Shown in pieces: positions 8,937 to 17,351 of a stretch of DNA of 64,000 nucleotides (positions are counted from its first letter, which is position 1; every line of letters starts with the position of its first letter). The position numbers and the translations under genes are program-made. This DNA is from Prevotella sp. E15-22 (GTDB lineage: Bacteria; Bacteroidota; Bacteroidia; Bacteroidales; Bacteroidaceae). The notes under the pieces are model-generated. The model saw only the letters and a list, made by a program, of their open reading frames with translations. It made no database searches and was not told where the DNA came from. The stretch is taken from the NCBI RefSeq assembly GCF_023204875.1, contig NZ_CP096247.1, positions 930,001 through 994,000 of the forward strand, read 5' to 3'.

Positions 8937-9902
8937 ATGAATAACCCTTTTATTTCCGTAATAGTACCAGTATATAATGCTGAATCATATCTGAAAGGAT
9001 GTTTAGAATCTATTTTGAATCAGAGCTATAGTAACTTCGAATTAATTTTAGTAGACGACGGCTCCACAGACAATAGTGGTTGGCTATGCGATAACTATGC
9101 CACTATAGATTGTCGTGTCCGTACTTTACACAAGTCAAACGCAGGAGCAGGGGCTGCCAGAAATGATGGCCTTTCAACGGCAAAGGGAGAATACATAGTG
9201 TTTGTTGATTCAGACGACAAATTGAGTTTAGACTACTTTGAGCGTCTTTCGAAACACGATGAAGATGTCGTATATATTGATGTAGAGGATGTAAATGAAA
9301 AAGGTCAGGTTATTAAACATGAGTATATGTCACCATATAAGACCTTGCCAAAAATGGACTTCCTGCGTTTTCAGATGACAGGTAGTTTGCCATGGGGTGG
9401 GGTTCGAAAGTGTGTTAAGAAACAATTTCTTATCGAAAAAAAAATAAAATTCAGTAATCACAAGATTGGGGAAGAGGCAATATATAGTTATCAGGTTTTA
9501 CGCTTTGCTAAAACGATTGGGTTTATGGAAGGGGTTTCCTACTACTGCTTACTCCACGACAACAGCCTTTCTCAAACAAAGTTGGATGACCCTTTAGGAT
9601 ATGTTCCACTGGATTTAAGAGAGAAGGTTAAAGAGAATGGTGATTATGTCGAACTTGGAGGTACAGTTAATGCCTTTATAAAGGTAGCAGCTGCCAGTTC
9701 AGTATATGTAATGGCACAGAAATATCCGTTCTTAAAATTTAAAAGAATGGCTGAGAATAGACTCCAAAAGATGAAAAGCGAAATAGATTCGGATGTGTGC
9801 ACCGACTATCAACATATCAGCAGAAGGCATAATTTTGCAATATGGTTCATGGAAAAAAGATTGTGGCTCCCAATCTGGATAGTCAGTAGATTAAGACAAT
9901 GA
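8937..9902 (+). CDS. Family 2 glycosyltransferase
   Basis: 321 residues with a classical GT-A start: SVIVPVYNAESYLKGCLES, then VDDGSTDNSG for the nucleotide, and FVDSDD as the metal-binding DxD-type motif near residue 90. Family 2 enzymes invert the anomeric centre and use UDP- or dTDP-sugars. The C-terminus has no clear membrane anchor. It starts 11 bases after the previous transferase gene and so is part of the same operon. Confidence 0.85.
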   Translation: MNNPFISVIVPVYNAESYLKGCLESILNQSYSNFELILVDDGSTDNSGWLCDNYATIDCRVRTLHKSNAGAGAARNDGLSTAKGEYIVFVDSDDKLSLDYFERLSKHDEDVVYIDVEDVNEKGQVIKHEYMSPYKTLPKMDFLRFQMTGSLPWGGVRKCVKKQFLIEKKIKFSNHKIGEEAIYSYQVLRFAKTIGFMEGVSYYCLLHDNSLSQTKLDDPLGYVPLDLREKVKENGDYVELGGTVNAFIKVAAASSVYVMAQKYPFLKFKRMAENRLQKMKSEIDSDVCTDYQHISRRHNFAIWFMEKRLWLPIWIVSRLRQ

Positions 9903-10140
9903 TATCGAATATCCATTGTTTCTGATACCTATACCTAGTTGCTCTAGTGTGGAAGTGGCTTAATTTTGGGTGAGACAAAAATGATGCAGGCAATACCGCA
10001 AAGATGATTTAAAGTGTTTTGCATTATTTGAATTCGATAAAGACACGAGTTATAATCTACACCTCCGCAGAAATAGAGATAAGAAATGTTTCTATAGTGT
10101 CTTTGAAGATCATTGTGGATTATTATGTTGTTAAAGTGAA

Positions 10141-10959
10141 ATGAATAAAATAGCAGTAATACTACCTGTTTATATGAATGATAAGGTAGAATTCCTCAGC
10201 TTATCAGTAGATAGTATCCTTAATCAGACTTATAGGGATATTCACATCTTTATAGGTGTAGATGGCCCTATTAATGATGATTTAGAGAAGTATCTTAACA
10301 TTATAAATCGAAAGGATCATGTGAGTATAATAAGGTTCTCAGAGAATCGTGGCCTTGCATGTGTTTTAAATGATTTATTAGATATATGCTTCAAAGAAGG
10401 GTATGAATATATTGCTCGCATGGATGCAGATGATATTTCTGTTAGAAACAGGTTTGAAAAACAGATGGCGTTTCTTGAAGTGCACAAGGATATAGACGTT
10501 GTTGGTGGATCTGTTTTGGTAATTGATAAAAATGGTAAAAGCAAAGGACAGGTGTTAAAGTATCCAGAAACACATAATGCTTGTGTGGAAAGATTTTCAC
10601 GGCGTAATCCGTTATCGCACCCTGCAGTTTTGTTTAGGAAGAGTTATTTTGAAAAAGCAGGTTGTAAATACCGTCCTGATTATAAAAAAAACCAGGACAC
10701 TTTGTTGTGGTACGACGGTTTATTGAAAGGAGTGAAAATGGGTAATGTTCAGGATGTTATTCTTAAATTTCGGAGCACGGATGATATGATAAAAAAACGT
10801 CGTAGCGGAATAGACGCTGCCAAAAAACAATTATCTGCGCGACTTATGATTAATAAAGGTCTAGGATATGGTTTTATTTCATATTTTTATGCGTATGCGA
10901 TTTTTATACTTATGATTTCACCTTCGTGGCTAAGATCTTTTGTATATAGTAAACAATAA
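10141..10959 (+). CDS. Family 2 glycosyltransferase
   Basis: 272 residues, GT-A fold: IAVILPVYMNDKVEFLSLSV at the start, FIGVDGPI for the donor and ARMDADDIS as the DxDD metal site; a C-terminal hydrophobic stretch YFYAYAIFILMISPSWL could anchor it to the membrane. The 238 bases before it hold no recognisable gene, only a 49-codon open stretch without a start codon, so a new transcript or an eroded gene may lie there. Confidence 0.85.
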   Translation: MNKIAVILPVYMNDKVEFLSLSVDSILNQTYRDIHIFIGVDGPINDDLEKYLNIINRKDHVSIIRFSENRGLACVLNDLLDICFKEGYEYIARMDADDISVRNRFEKQMAFLEVHKDIDVVGGSVLVIDKNGKSKGQVLKYPETHNACVERFSRRNPLSHPAVLFRKSYFEKAGCKYRPDYKKNQDTLLWYDGLLKGVKMGNVQDVILKFRSTDDMIKKRRSGIDAAKKQLSARLMINKGLGYGFISYFYAYAIFILMISPSWLRSFVYSKQ

Positions 10960-10978
10960 CAACTTTTATTATTGAATT

Positions 10979-11212
10979 ATGAAAATTAAAGAATTTATTG
11001 AGAATTTCGTTGATCAGTTCGACGATTTAGAGTTGGCGGATGTAACCCCTGAGACAGTAATGCGTGACTTGGACGAGTGGTCATCCATGATAGGTCTTTC
11101 TTTGTTGAATATGGCAGAGAAGAGTTATGGTGTGCAGTTAACATTTGATGAATTGCGCAATGCCATCACTGTTCAGGATTTGTACGACACCATTGCAAAA
11201 AAACAGGGATAA
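10979..11212 (+). CDS. Acyl carrier protein, dedicated to the locus
   Basis: 77 residues, a four-helix ACP with acidic helices: DLDEWSSMIGLSLLNMAE holds the 4'-phosphopantetheine serine (Ser36 in SSM, where housekeeping ACPs have DSL), and the final helix TVQDLYDTI is typical. The unusual serine context points to a specialised carrier rather than fatty-acid AcpP. Its stop codon overlaps the ATG of the ketoreductase gene by one base, so ACP and reductase are co-translated. It heads the acyl-building cassette that runs to about 18990. Confidence 0.85.
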   Translation: MKIKEFIENFVDQFDDLELADVTPETVMRDLDEWSSMIGLSLLNMAEKSYGVQLTFDELRNAITVQDLYDTIAKKQG

Positions 11213-11958
11213 TGGACAGCCCGTTTGTAATTGAAGGCAAGTCAATATTTGTGACTGGTGCCGCATCTGGTATAGGCAGGGCAACTGCTCTGCTCTGTGC
11301 CAAGATGGGCGCTATGGTAACTATTACCGACTTGAATGAAGAACAATTGAAAGCAACCTTTGAAAGTCTTGAGGGTGATGGTCATCAGATGGTTATTGCA
11401 AATCTGACTAATAATGATGATTTGCAGCGATTGATTGATACCTTGCCAAAACTGGAAGGTGTGGTTTGTAATGCTGGTATTATCAAGACTATCTTGGCGC
11501 AATTTGCTGATAAATCTGATATTGAACGTATACTTAACATTAATACCATAGCTCCTATCTATTTGACCAAGCTTCTGCTTGAGAATAAGAAGATTAAAAA
11601 GGAGGCTTCAATTGTTTATACATCATCAATGGGTGGTGTGTATAATGGTGCTATTGGTAACGGTCTATATGGTGCCTCGAAGGCTGCATTGGTAGGCTTT
11701 GTGAAATCTTTGGCTTTGGAGTTGGCCCCAAGGGGTATCCGTGTGAATACGGTACATCCGGGTATTACTGAAACTAACATTTACAACAATACTTCCATTA
11801 CTCCAGAACAATTGGAGCAGGAGAAGGCTCACTATCCGCTGAAGCGTTTTGGAAAACCTGAAGAGATAGCTAATGCTATTGTATTCCTGCTCTCTGATGC
11901 GTCTAAGTGGATGACTGGTAGCCAGTTGCTGATAGATGGAGGCTGTTCATTAGTTTGA
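11212..11958 (+). CDS. SDR oxidoreductase, probable 3-oxoacyl-ACP reductase (FabG-like)
   Basis: 248 residues of the classical SDR family: TGAASGIGRATA for NAD(P), CNAG, catalytic Ser in YTSSMGG and YxxxK in YGASKAALVG, and a C-terminal GSQLLIDGGCSLV. FabG enzymes reduce 3-ketoacyl-ACP to 3-hydroxyacyl-ACP. Its one-base overlap with the ACP gene supports ACP-bound substrates, and the KAS III further down would supply the 3-keto group. A role as plain sugar or alcohol dehydrogenase is possible but fits the context less well. Confidence 0.8.
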   Translation: MDSPFVIEGKSIFVTGAASGIGRATALLCAKMGAMVTITDLNEEQLKATFESLEGDGHQMVIANLTNNDDLQRLIDTLPKLEGVVCNAGIIKTILAQFADKSDIERILNINTIAPIYLTKLLLENKKIKKEASIVYTSSMGGVYNGAIGNGLYGASKAALVGFVKSLALELAPRGIRVNTVHPGITETNIYNNTSITPEQLEQEKAHYPLKRFGKPEEIANAIVFLLSDASKWMTGSQLLIDGGCSLV

Positions 11959-11966
11959 TTTTAAGA

Positions 11967-12944
11967 ATGAATACATACAAAGAATCATTAATCGACGGAC
12001 TGGAGAGACTACTGATTGATCCAAAGTGCTTTCTCCTGGGAGAGGATGTAGAGGAGCCATATGGAGGTGCCTATACCATCACCAAGGGAATGAGCACGAA
12101 GTATCCTGGCAAGGTGCTTAACACACCGATGTCAGAACAGGGCTTCACCGGTATGGGTGTGGGTATGGCCTTAGCGGGCTATAAGCCCATTATCGAAATC
12201 ATGTTCGGTGATTTCTCCACACTTATCATGGATCAGATACTGAACCATGCGTCGAAGTTTGTAGAGGGCTTTGAGAAGAAACTCCATTTGGTGGTACGTG
12301 ACCCAATGGGTGGTTATCGTGGTTATGGAGCTACACACTCACAGTCTTTGGAGAAACTATACGTGGGACTGCCTCACATTGCTGTGATTACTCCTTCTGT
12401 ACTTCACGAGCCAGGAGATTTGCTTATCAAGTCGATGAACCTTGGCGTGCCAGTTATCTTTGCCGAGAACAAGCTGGATTATACTCGCAAAATGTTCCAA
12501 GCAGAGAAGATTGCAGATGCGTTTGAAATTAAGTATCATGGTGGTGATTTCCCCATTGCAGAAGTATCCTTCCCCGATGAGGAAGCAGAAGTAACGATTG
12601 TGAGTTATGGCGGACTGATACATCCGCTGCTCCAGATGATGTACGACCTCTATATGGAAGAGGAAGTGGCTGTAAGGCTGCTGGATGTTAGCAGTCTGAG
12701 TCCGATGGACTTTGACTTGCTGCATTCTCTGCTGAAGGGTTGCAAGAAGATTATGACCGTGGAAGAAGGTCATATTCCGTTTGGCATTGGAGATACCGTG
12801 ATTTCGCAAATGGTACAGCGTGGACTGATGGCGGAGTACAAGACCATTGGAGCCAAGCAGCATATCATTGGAACATCCAAGGAGGCAGAGGCTATGGCAC
12901 TGCCACAGATGGAAGATATCAAGGAAACAATTCTTAACTGGTAA
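11967..12944 (+). CDS. 2-oxoacid dehydrogenase E1 subunit beta
   Basis: 325 residues with the transketolase-like pyrimidine-binding and C-terminal domains of E1 beta: LLGEDVEEPYGGAYTITKG, NTPMSEQGFTGMGVGMALAG (the catalytic Glu lies in MSEQ), FGDFSTLIMDQILNHASK, and a C-terminal VTIVSYGG...LDVSSLSPMD. With E1 alpha it decarboxylates a 2-oxoacid on thiamine diphosphate and reductively acylates a lipoyl carrier. A TTG at 11955 is in frame but ATG 11967 gives the family's normal start. It is next to E1 alpha, E3, lipoate ligase and a lipoyl protein, so a complete complex without a usual E2 is encoded. Confidence 0.9.
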   Translation: MNTYKESLIDGLERLLIDPKCFLLGEDVEEPYGGAYTITKGMSTKYPGKVLNTPMSEQGFTGMGVGMALAGYKPIIEIMFGDFSTLIMDQILNHASKFVEGFEKKLHLVVRDPMGGYRGYGATHSQSLEKLYVGLPHIAVITPSVLHEPGDLLIKSMNLGVPVIFAENKLDYTRKMFQAEKIADAFEIKYHGGDFPIAEVSFPDEEAEVTIVSYGGLIHPLLQMMYDLYMEEEVAVRLLDVSSLSPMDFDLLHSLLKGCKKIMTVEEGHIPFGIGDTVISQMVQRGLMAEYKTIGAKQHIIGTSKEAEAMALPQMEDIKETILNW

Positions 12945-12957
12945 AGGAGGGAAGACA

Positions 12958-13836
12958 ATGGACAAGAAAGAAGTATTGTACAGAATGATGCTCATCCGAG
13001 AGATGGAGCATAAGATTGAATCACTCTTCTCCCAGGGATTGCTCCGTGGTACTACCCACTGCTGCATTGGTCAGGAGGCTGTTCCTGTAGCATTGAGTTA
13101 CCTGCTGAATATAGACCACGACTACCTTTGCAGCGGACATCGCGCTCACGGACTCTCGATGATGATGACCATGAAGCCGGAAACCCTGCTAGGTGAGATT
13201 ATGGGCAAGCCATACGGTATGGCCAAAGGATTGGGTGGCAGTCAACATGTGTACTACAAGAACTATTTTACCAATGGTATCACGGGCGGTATGGCAACGG
13301 TGGCAACCGGTATCGCCTTTGCCTTGAAGCAGGATAAGACCGATGCTATCTCTGTGGTGGACTTTGGTGACGGTGCTATGAACGAGGGGTATGTATTGGA
13401 AGCCTTCAACTTGGCTGCAGAAATGAAACTGCCCGTGCTCTATATCTTGGAGAACAACGGTTATGCTATGAGCACGCCCGTGGAGACAGCCAATCCGTTT
13501 GTGGTATTCGAAGACCGTGTGAAGGGATTTGCTCTGCCTTATACCCGAGTAGAGGCATCTGATTTTGACAATCTCTATGAGGTGCTGAGCAAGGCAGTAA
13601 AGGCCGTCCGTGAGACACGTGAACCTCAGTTTGTGGAGGTGCTGACCCACCGCTTCTGTGGTCACAGCAAGAGCGACAAACGAGCCTACATCCCCAAGGA
13701 GCGCGATGACTACTGGCACGAGCATGACTGCATCAAGAGTGTGGCCAAGCAACTCACGGAGGCAGAAGTGAAAGAGATAGAAGCCTCTGTTGCTGCTGAA
13801 ATAGAACGAGTATATCAGTACTGCACTACTCACTGA
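12958..13836 (+). CDS. 2-oxoacid dehydrogenase E1 subunit alpha (thiamine diphosphate)
   Basis: 292 residues. The ThDP motif runs from GDG at 137-139 to NN at 166-167 (VVDFGDGAMNE ... ILENNGYAMSTP), and RAHG with the glycine-rich MAKGLGGSQH are typical of acetoin or branched-chain type E1 alpha. The start is fixed by a strong ribosome site, aaaggagggaag, ahead of ATG 12958. The beta gene precedes it by 13 bases. The order beta then alpha is reversed from common pyruvate dehydrogenase operons. Substrate (pyruvate, acetoin or a branched 2-oxoacid) cannot be decided by eye. Confidence 0.9.
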   Translation: MDKKEVLYRMMLIREMEHKIESLFSQGLLRGTTHCCIGQEAVPVALSYLLNIDHDYLCSGHRAHGLSMMMTMKPETLLGEIMGKPYGMAKGLGGSQHVYYKNYFTNGITGGMATVATGIAFALKQDKTDAISVVDFGDGAMNEGYVLEAFNLAAEMKLPVLYILENNGYAMSTPVETANPFVVFEDRVKGFALPYTRVEASDFDNLYEVLSKAVKAVRETREPQFVEVLTHRFCGHSKSDKRAYIPKERDDYWHEHDCIKSVAKQLTEAEVKEIEASVAAEIERVYQYCTTH

Positions 13837-14543
13837 TGACAAACATTACCCTGCCTGAAGCCCGGCAGCGACGCTTGACCTTCTATCTGGCGATGGAAGA
13901 GTATCTGGCGGGACATTGCGATGAGGAAATGTTCTTCCTCTGGCAAGTAGAGCCCACAGTTATCTTTGGGCGAAACCAGGTGCTTCAGGCAGAGGTGAAT
14001 GTTGACTACTGTGAGAACCGACATATTCAGTATTATCGCAGGAAAAGTGGCGGCGGGTGTGTGTATGCAGACAAGGGGAACATTATGGTTTCCTATATCA
14101 CACCTAAGACCACTGCAGACAAGGCATTTGAAGACTATTTAGGAAAGTTGGCTGATGCATTGAGGCAACTTGGATTTGATGCAGTAAGGTCTGAACATAA
14201 CGATGTGTTGATTGGTTGCAGGAAAGTGTCCGGTAATGCCCTGTTTCAAAAAGAGAAGGCGAGCATTGTACACGGAACACTCCTGTATGATGTGGATATT
14301 AAGACTATGCAGGAAGCCATTACGCCACCCAAACAGAAACTGACCAAGCACGGGATAGCATCCGTCAGGCAGCGAGTGGCAAACCTAAAGGAACTTGGAA
14401 TCAAGATGAGCGTAGAAGAACTGAAAGCACATCTGGCGAAGTATTTCTGTGAAGCAGAACGAGCACTCACAAAGGAGGAAATCTCGAGCATAGAAATGAT
14501 AGAGCAGGAATACCTGACACCAGCATTTATTGGAAGGATATAG
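13836..14543 (+). CDS. Lipoate-protein ligase A family protein
   Basis: 235 residues. Motifs of the LplA/LipB fold are present: RRKSGGGCVYADKGN for lipoyl-AMP binding and GCRKVSGNA with the catalytic-loop lysine, followed by KASIVHGTLLYDVD. The length covers the large catalytic domain and only a small C-terminal part. The ATG overlaps the E1 alpha stop (TGATG). It is probably the activating enzyme that lipoylates the carrier protein encoded 1.3 kb downstream; presence inside the cassette argues for a dedicated role rather than general salvage. Confidence 0.85.
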   Translation: MTNITLPEARQRRLTFYLAMEEYLAGHCDEEMFFLWQVEPTVIFGRNQVLQAEVNVDYCENRHIQYYRRKSGGGCVYADKGNIMVSYITPKTTADKAFEDYLGKLADALRQLGFDAVRSEHNDVLIGCRKVSGNALFQKEKASIVHGTLLYDVDIKTMQEAITPPKQKLTKHGIASVRQRVANLKELGIKMSVEELKAHLAKYFCEAERALTKEEISSIEMIEQEYLTPAFIGRI

Positions 14544-14544
14544 G

Positions 14545-15831
14545 ATGGAAGACTTATTGATTATAGGAGCAGGCCCAGGCGGCTACGAAACCGCTGTGGA
14601 GGCTGCGAAGCGAGGAATGAAAGTGACCATCATCAATGACGGTACACTTGGAGGGGTATGTCTCAATGAGGGGTGTATCCCGACCAAAACATTCTGTCAC
14701 TTTGCAGGGAAAGAAGACTTTGCTGCCGTTGCTGCACGGAAAGAGGCTGTAGTTAACCAACTCAGAAATGGTGTGGCCTATCTGCTGAAAAATCCCAATA
14801 TAACGATTGTTGGGGGTAAGGCCAGTTTCAAAGATGATAAGACTGTAGTAGTAAATGGTGAAGTATATACCGCCAAAGATATTATCATTGCAACAGGTTC
14901 TAAGCCTGCCATTCTGCTCATTCCGGGTGCAGATTCAGAGATAGTTCTTACATCTACTGATGTTTTGAACTTGAAAGAATTACCCGAAAGCATCTGTGTG
15001 ATTGGTGGTGGGGTGATTGGATTGGAAATGGCATCTTATCTTCATCGTTTTGGTGTAGAGGTAACTGTACTTGAATATGCACCACAGGTGCTACCTAACT
15101 TTGATGCAGAGGTATCCAAGCGTTTGAAGATGCTGCTTACCAAGCAAGGCATCAAGATTGAAACTGATGCCCAGGTGACAGCCATTGATGAGGAAGGTTT
15201 TGTAACCTATAAGAAGAAAGATCAGGAATACAATGTTGAGTGCGACAAGGTGCTGATGGCAGTTGGCAGAACGCCTAACACTTCAGACTTAAATCTAGAA
15301 GCCGCTGGTATTGCCTATAACAGAAAAGGTATAGAGGTGGATGATAATATGCAGACCTCTGTCCCTCGTATCTATGCCATTGGTGATGTGAATGGCAAGA
15401 TGATGCTGGCGCATGTGGCAACTTTCCAAGGCACAAGAGCTTTGAACCACATTCAAGGCAAGAATGATAAGATCAAGTTTAATCTGATACCCGCTGCCGT
15501 ATTTACCATCCCTGAGGTTGCATCAGTTGGTTTGACGGAGGCCCAATGTGATGATGAAGAATTGGATTACAAATCAGTTAAAGTACCATTTGGAGCAGTA
15601 GGAAAGGCTGTTGCTATGGGCGAACCTGATGGCTTCTGTAAACTGATTATTGACAACGAAACGAGAATCATGTTAGGTTGTCATATTATGGGTGCACATG
15701 CTTCTGACCTGATTCAGGAGGTCGTGACAATGATGAATCTGGGAGTGACCATTGATGATGCAAAAGACATTATCCATGCACACCCCACACTGAATGAGAT
15801 TATACAAATAGTAGTACATCAAGCTGAATAA
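14545..15831 (+). CDS. Dihydrolipoyl dehydrogenase (E3)
   Basis: 429 residues, pyridine nucleotide-disulfide oxidoreductase: FAD motif IIGAGPGGYETA, redox disulfide GGVCLNEGCIPTK, NAD motif VIGGGVIGLEMAS, second FAD strand IYAIGDVNG, and the C-terminal catalytic HAHPTLNE (His-Glu). It re-oxidises dihydrolipoyl groups with NAD+. ATG 14545 follows the ligase stop by one base. It is shorter than most E3 enzymes (about 470), mainly in linkers, but all catalytic residues are present. Confidence 0.92.
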   Translation: MEDLLIIGAGPGGYETAVEAAKRGMKVTIINDGTLGGVCLNEGCIPTKTFCHFAGKEDFAAVAARKEAVVNQLRNGVAYLLKNPNITIVGGKASFKDDKTVVVNGEVYTAKDIIIATGSKPAILLIPGADSEIVLTSTDVLNLKELPESICVIGGGVIGLEMASYLHRFGVEVTVLEYAPQVLPNFDAEVSKRLKMLLTKQGIKIETDAQVTAIDEEGFVTYKKKDQEYNVECDKVLMAVGRTPNTSDLNLEAAGIAYNRKGIEVDDNMQTSVPRIYAIGDVNGKMMLAHVATFQGTRALNHIQGKNDKIKFNLIPAAVFTIPEVASVGLTEAQCDDEELDYKSVKVPFGAVGKAVAMGEPDGFCKLIIDNETRIMLGCHIMGAHASDLIQEVVTMMNLGVTIDDAKDIIHAHPTLNEIIQIVVHQAE

Positions 15832-15854
15832 TAACAAATAAAAGTAATATAATT

Positions 15855-16283
15855 ATGGAATTTAAAGATTTAATTATCCCTACCATTAACGTGAATGACA
15901 CTAAGGTTACTATTAGTGATATTCGTAAGGAAAATCTGGAGTACATCGAAGATGGTGAAGTGCTCTATAGTGTAGAAACATCTAAGGCCACTGAGGAATA
16001 CAAGTGTGATTTTGCCGGATATGTTGTTTTGTATGTTGAGGATATGGACGAGGTAGAAGTAGGCAAGAGCGCTGGTATGATTTTCAAGAACCTTGATGAT
16101 GCTAAGGCTAAGTTGGCTGAAGTAAATGAGGCTAAGCAGAAGGCTAAGAAACTGGCTTCTGTAAATGCATCGAAGAAGGCCATTGCCTATGCTGAAGAAA
16201 AAGGTGTTGATATCACCTTGATTCAGAAGGATGGAATTATCAAGACTCAGGATATTGACGAATGGATTGCAAATCATAAGTAA
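15855..16283 (+). CDS. Stand-alone lipoyl and peripheral-subunit-binding protein (E2 without catalytic domain)
   Basis: 142 residues. Residues 1-80 form a lipoyl domain with the attachment lysine Lys44 in SVETSKATEEY and the return strand FAGYVV. A lysine- and alanine-rich linker (82-102) follows, and residues 103-140 resemble the peripheral-subunit-binding domain of E2 proteins (NASKKAIAYAEEKGVDITLI ... IIKTQDIDEWI). Normal E2 proteins continue with about 230 residues of acyltransferase carrying HHxxxDG; here the gene stops and the KAS III gene begins 13 bases later. The protein would bind E1 or E3 and carry the acyl group, but cannot pass it to CoA by itself. Confidence 0.85.
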   Translation: MEFKDLIIPTINVNDTKVTISDIRKENLEYIEDGEVLYSVETSKATEEYKCDFAGYVVLYVEDMDEVEVGKSAGMIFKNLDDAKAKLAEVNEAKQKAKKLASVNASKKAIAYAEEKGVDITLIQKDGIIKTQDIDEWIANHK

Positions 16284-16296
16284 GGAAAGGACGGAT

Positions 16297-17349
16297 ATGA
16301 ATATTAGTACAATTAAGGGAGTAAGAATGGAGGCTATTGCAGCCTGCGTTCCCGAGAATAAAGTAGATAACCTTGAGTTCGCCAGGAGCCATTTTGAAGA
16401 GGATATGACATCCACCCTTAAGGCATTGGGTGTATTGGAGCGCCATGTTGCCGTTAAGGAGGAAACCACCAGTATGGATATGTGCGTTGCCGCTGCAGAA
16501 AAGATTTTTGCAGAAGGTGGCGTGAAGAAAGAAGATATTGGAGCCGTTATTTACGTCACATTGACTCCAGACTTTCTAATGCCCAATAACTCAACATACG
16601 CTCAGCATTTGCTTGGACTGGGAAAGGATGTGGCCACACTAGATATCAATCATGCGTGCCCTGGCTATGTGTTTGGTCTGTGGAATGCTGCATTGATTGC
16701 ACAGAACATGCAGAAGAAGGTGTTGCTACTGGATGGTGACATTAACTCCAAGTACGTTTCTCAATGGGACAAGAGTACGGCTTTACTGTTCGGTGATGCC
16801 GGTACGGCAACAGTGGTGACTCCTGATGCGAGCGCTCCTGATTGGCATTTCACCTTTATGAGTGATGGTAGCAATCGTGATGCTATTACCGTGAAGTTGG
16901 GTATGCGTTATCCATTGAAGAAAGAGTATCTGGATTATCAGGTATGGGAAGATGGCGGCAAGCGTAGGTTCATCGATATGTATATGAATGGTCGTGCCGT
17001 GTTTGACTATGTGGTTGATGTGGTTCCTGAGATTGCCAATGCCTTTATGGATGAGTTGGAGACTAGTGGTGAAGAGTATGATAAGTTGGTTCTTCATCAA
17101 GCAAATCATTTCATGCTGAAAAAGTTGGCAAAGGCTATTGGCTTTGACCATAAGACCCAGATGCCGGTTTGTATGAATAAGTATGGTAATACTTCTTCAG
17201 TGTCTATTCCAATGACAATATCTTCAGAACTATCAGAGCCCGTTAATCATATCTTTATGATTGGTATGGGAGCCGGATTGGCTTCAGGCATTGCAGATAT
17301 TTCACTGAAAGGATTGAAGAATTTTGGTGTAATTGAGAAAGACCTATAA
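16297..17349 (+). CDS. 3-oxoacyl-ACP synthase III (KAS III/FabH-like)
   Basis: 350 residues with the complete KAS III triad: Cys121 in DINHACPGYVFGL, His267 in LVLHQANHF and Asn298 in NKYGNTSS. FabH-type enzymes take an acyl group from a thioester onto Cys and condense it with malonyl-ACP. The start ATG 16297 is preceded by aaggaaagg. Directly upstream is the catalytic-domain-free lipoyl protein, so the primer might come from acyl-dihydrolipoyl rather than acyl-CoA; this is inference. The ACP and ketoreductase at the head of the cassette would supply partner and next step. Confidence 0.9.
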   Translation: MNISTIKGVRMEAIAACVPENKVDNLEFARSHFEEDMTSTLKALGVLERHVAVKEETTSMDMCVAAAEKIFAEGGVKKEDIGAVIYVTLTPDFLMPNNSTYAQHLLGLGKDVATLDINHACPGYVFGLWNAALIAQNMQKKVLLLDGDINSKYVSQWDKSTALLFGDAGTATVVTPDASAPDWHFTFMSDGSNRDAITVKLGMRYPLKKEYLDYQVWEDGGKRRFIDMYMNGRAVFDYVVDVVPEIANAFMDELETSGEEYDKLVLHQANHFMLKKLAKAIGFDHKTQMPVCMNKYGNTSSVSIPMTISSELSEPVNHIFMIGMGAGLASGIADISLKGLKNFGVIEKDL

Positions 17350-17351
17350 AC

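Noticed and set aside
9903..10140. A 49-codon open stretch ending near 10140 in the gap between two glycosyltransferases
   Set aside because: No start codon, no recognisable family and an ordinary AT-rich composition; could be a gene remnant but nothing supports it.
12357..13067. Long minus-strand reading frame of 236 codons opposite the E1 genes
   Set aside because: It is the antisense shadow of two well-supported dehydrogenase genes, has no recognisable motif and crosses the boundary between them.
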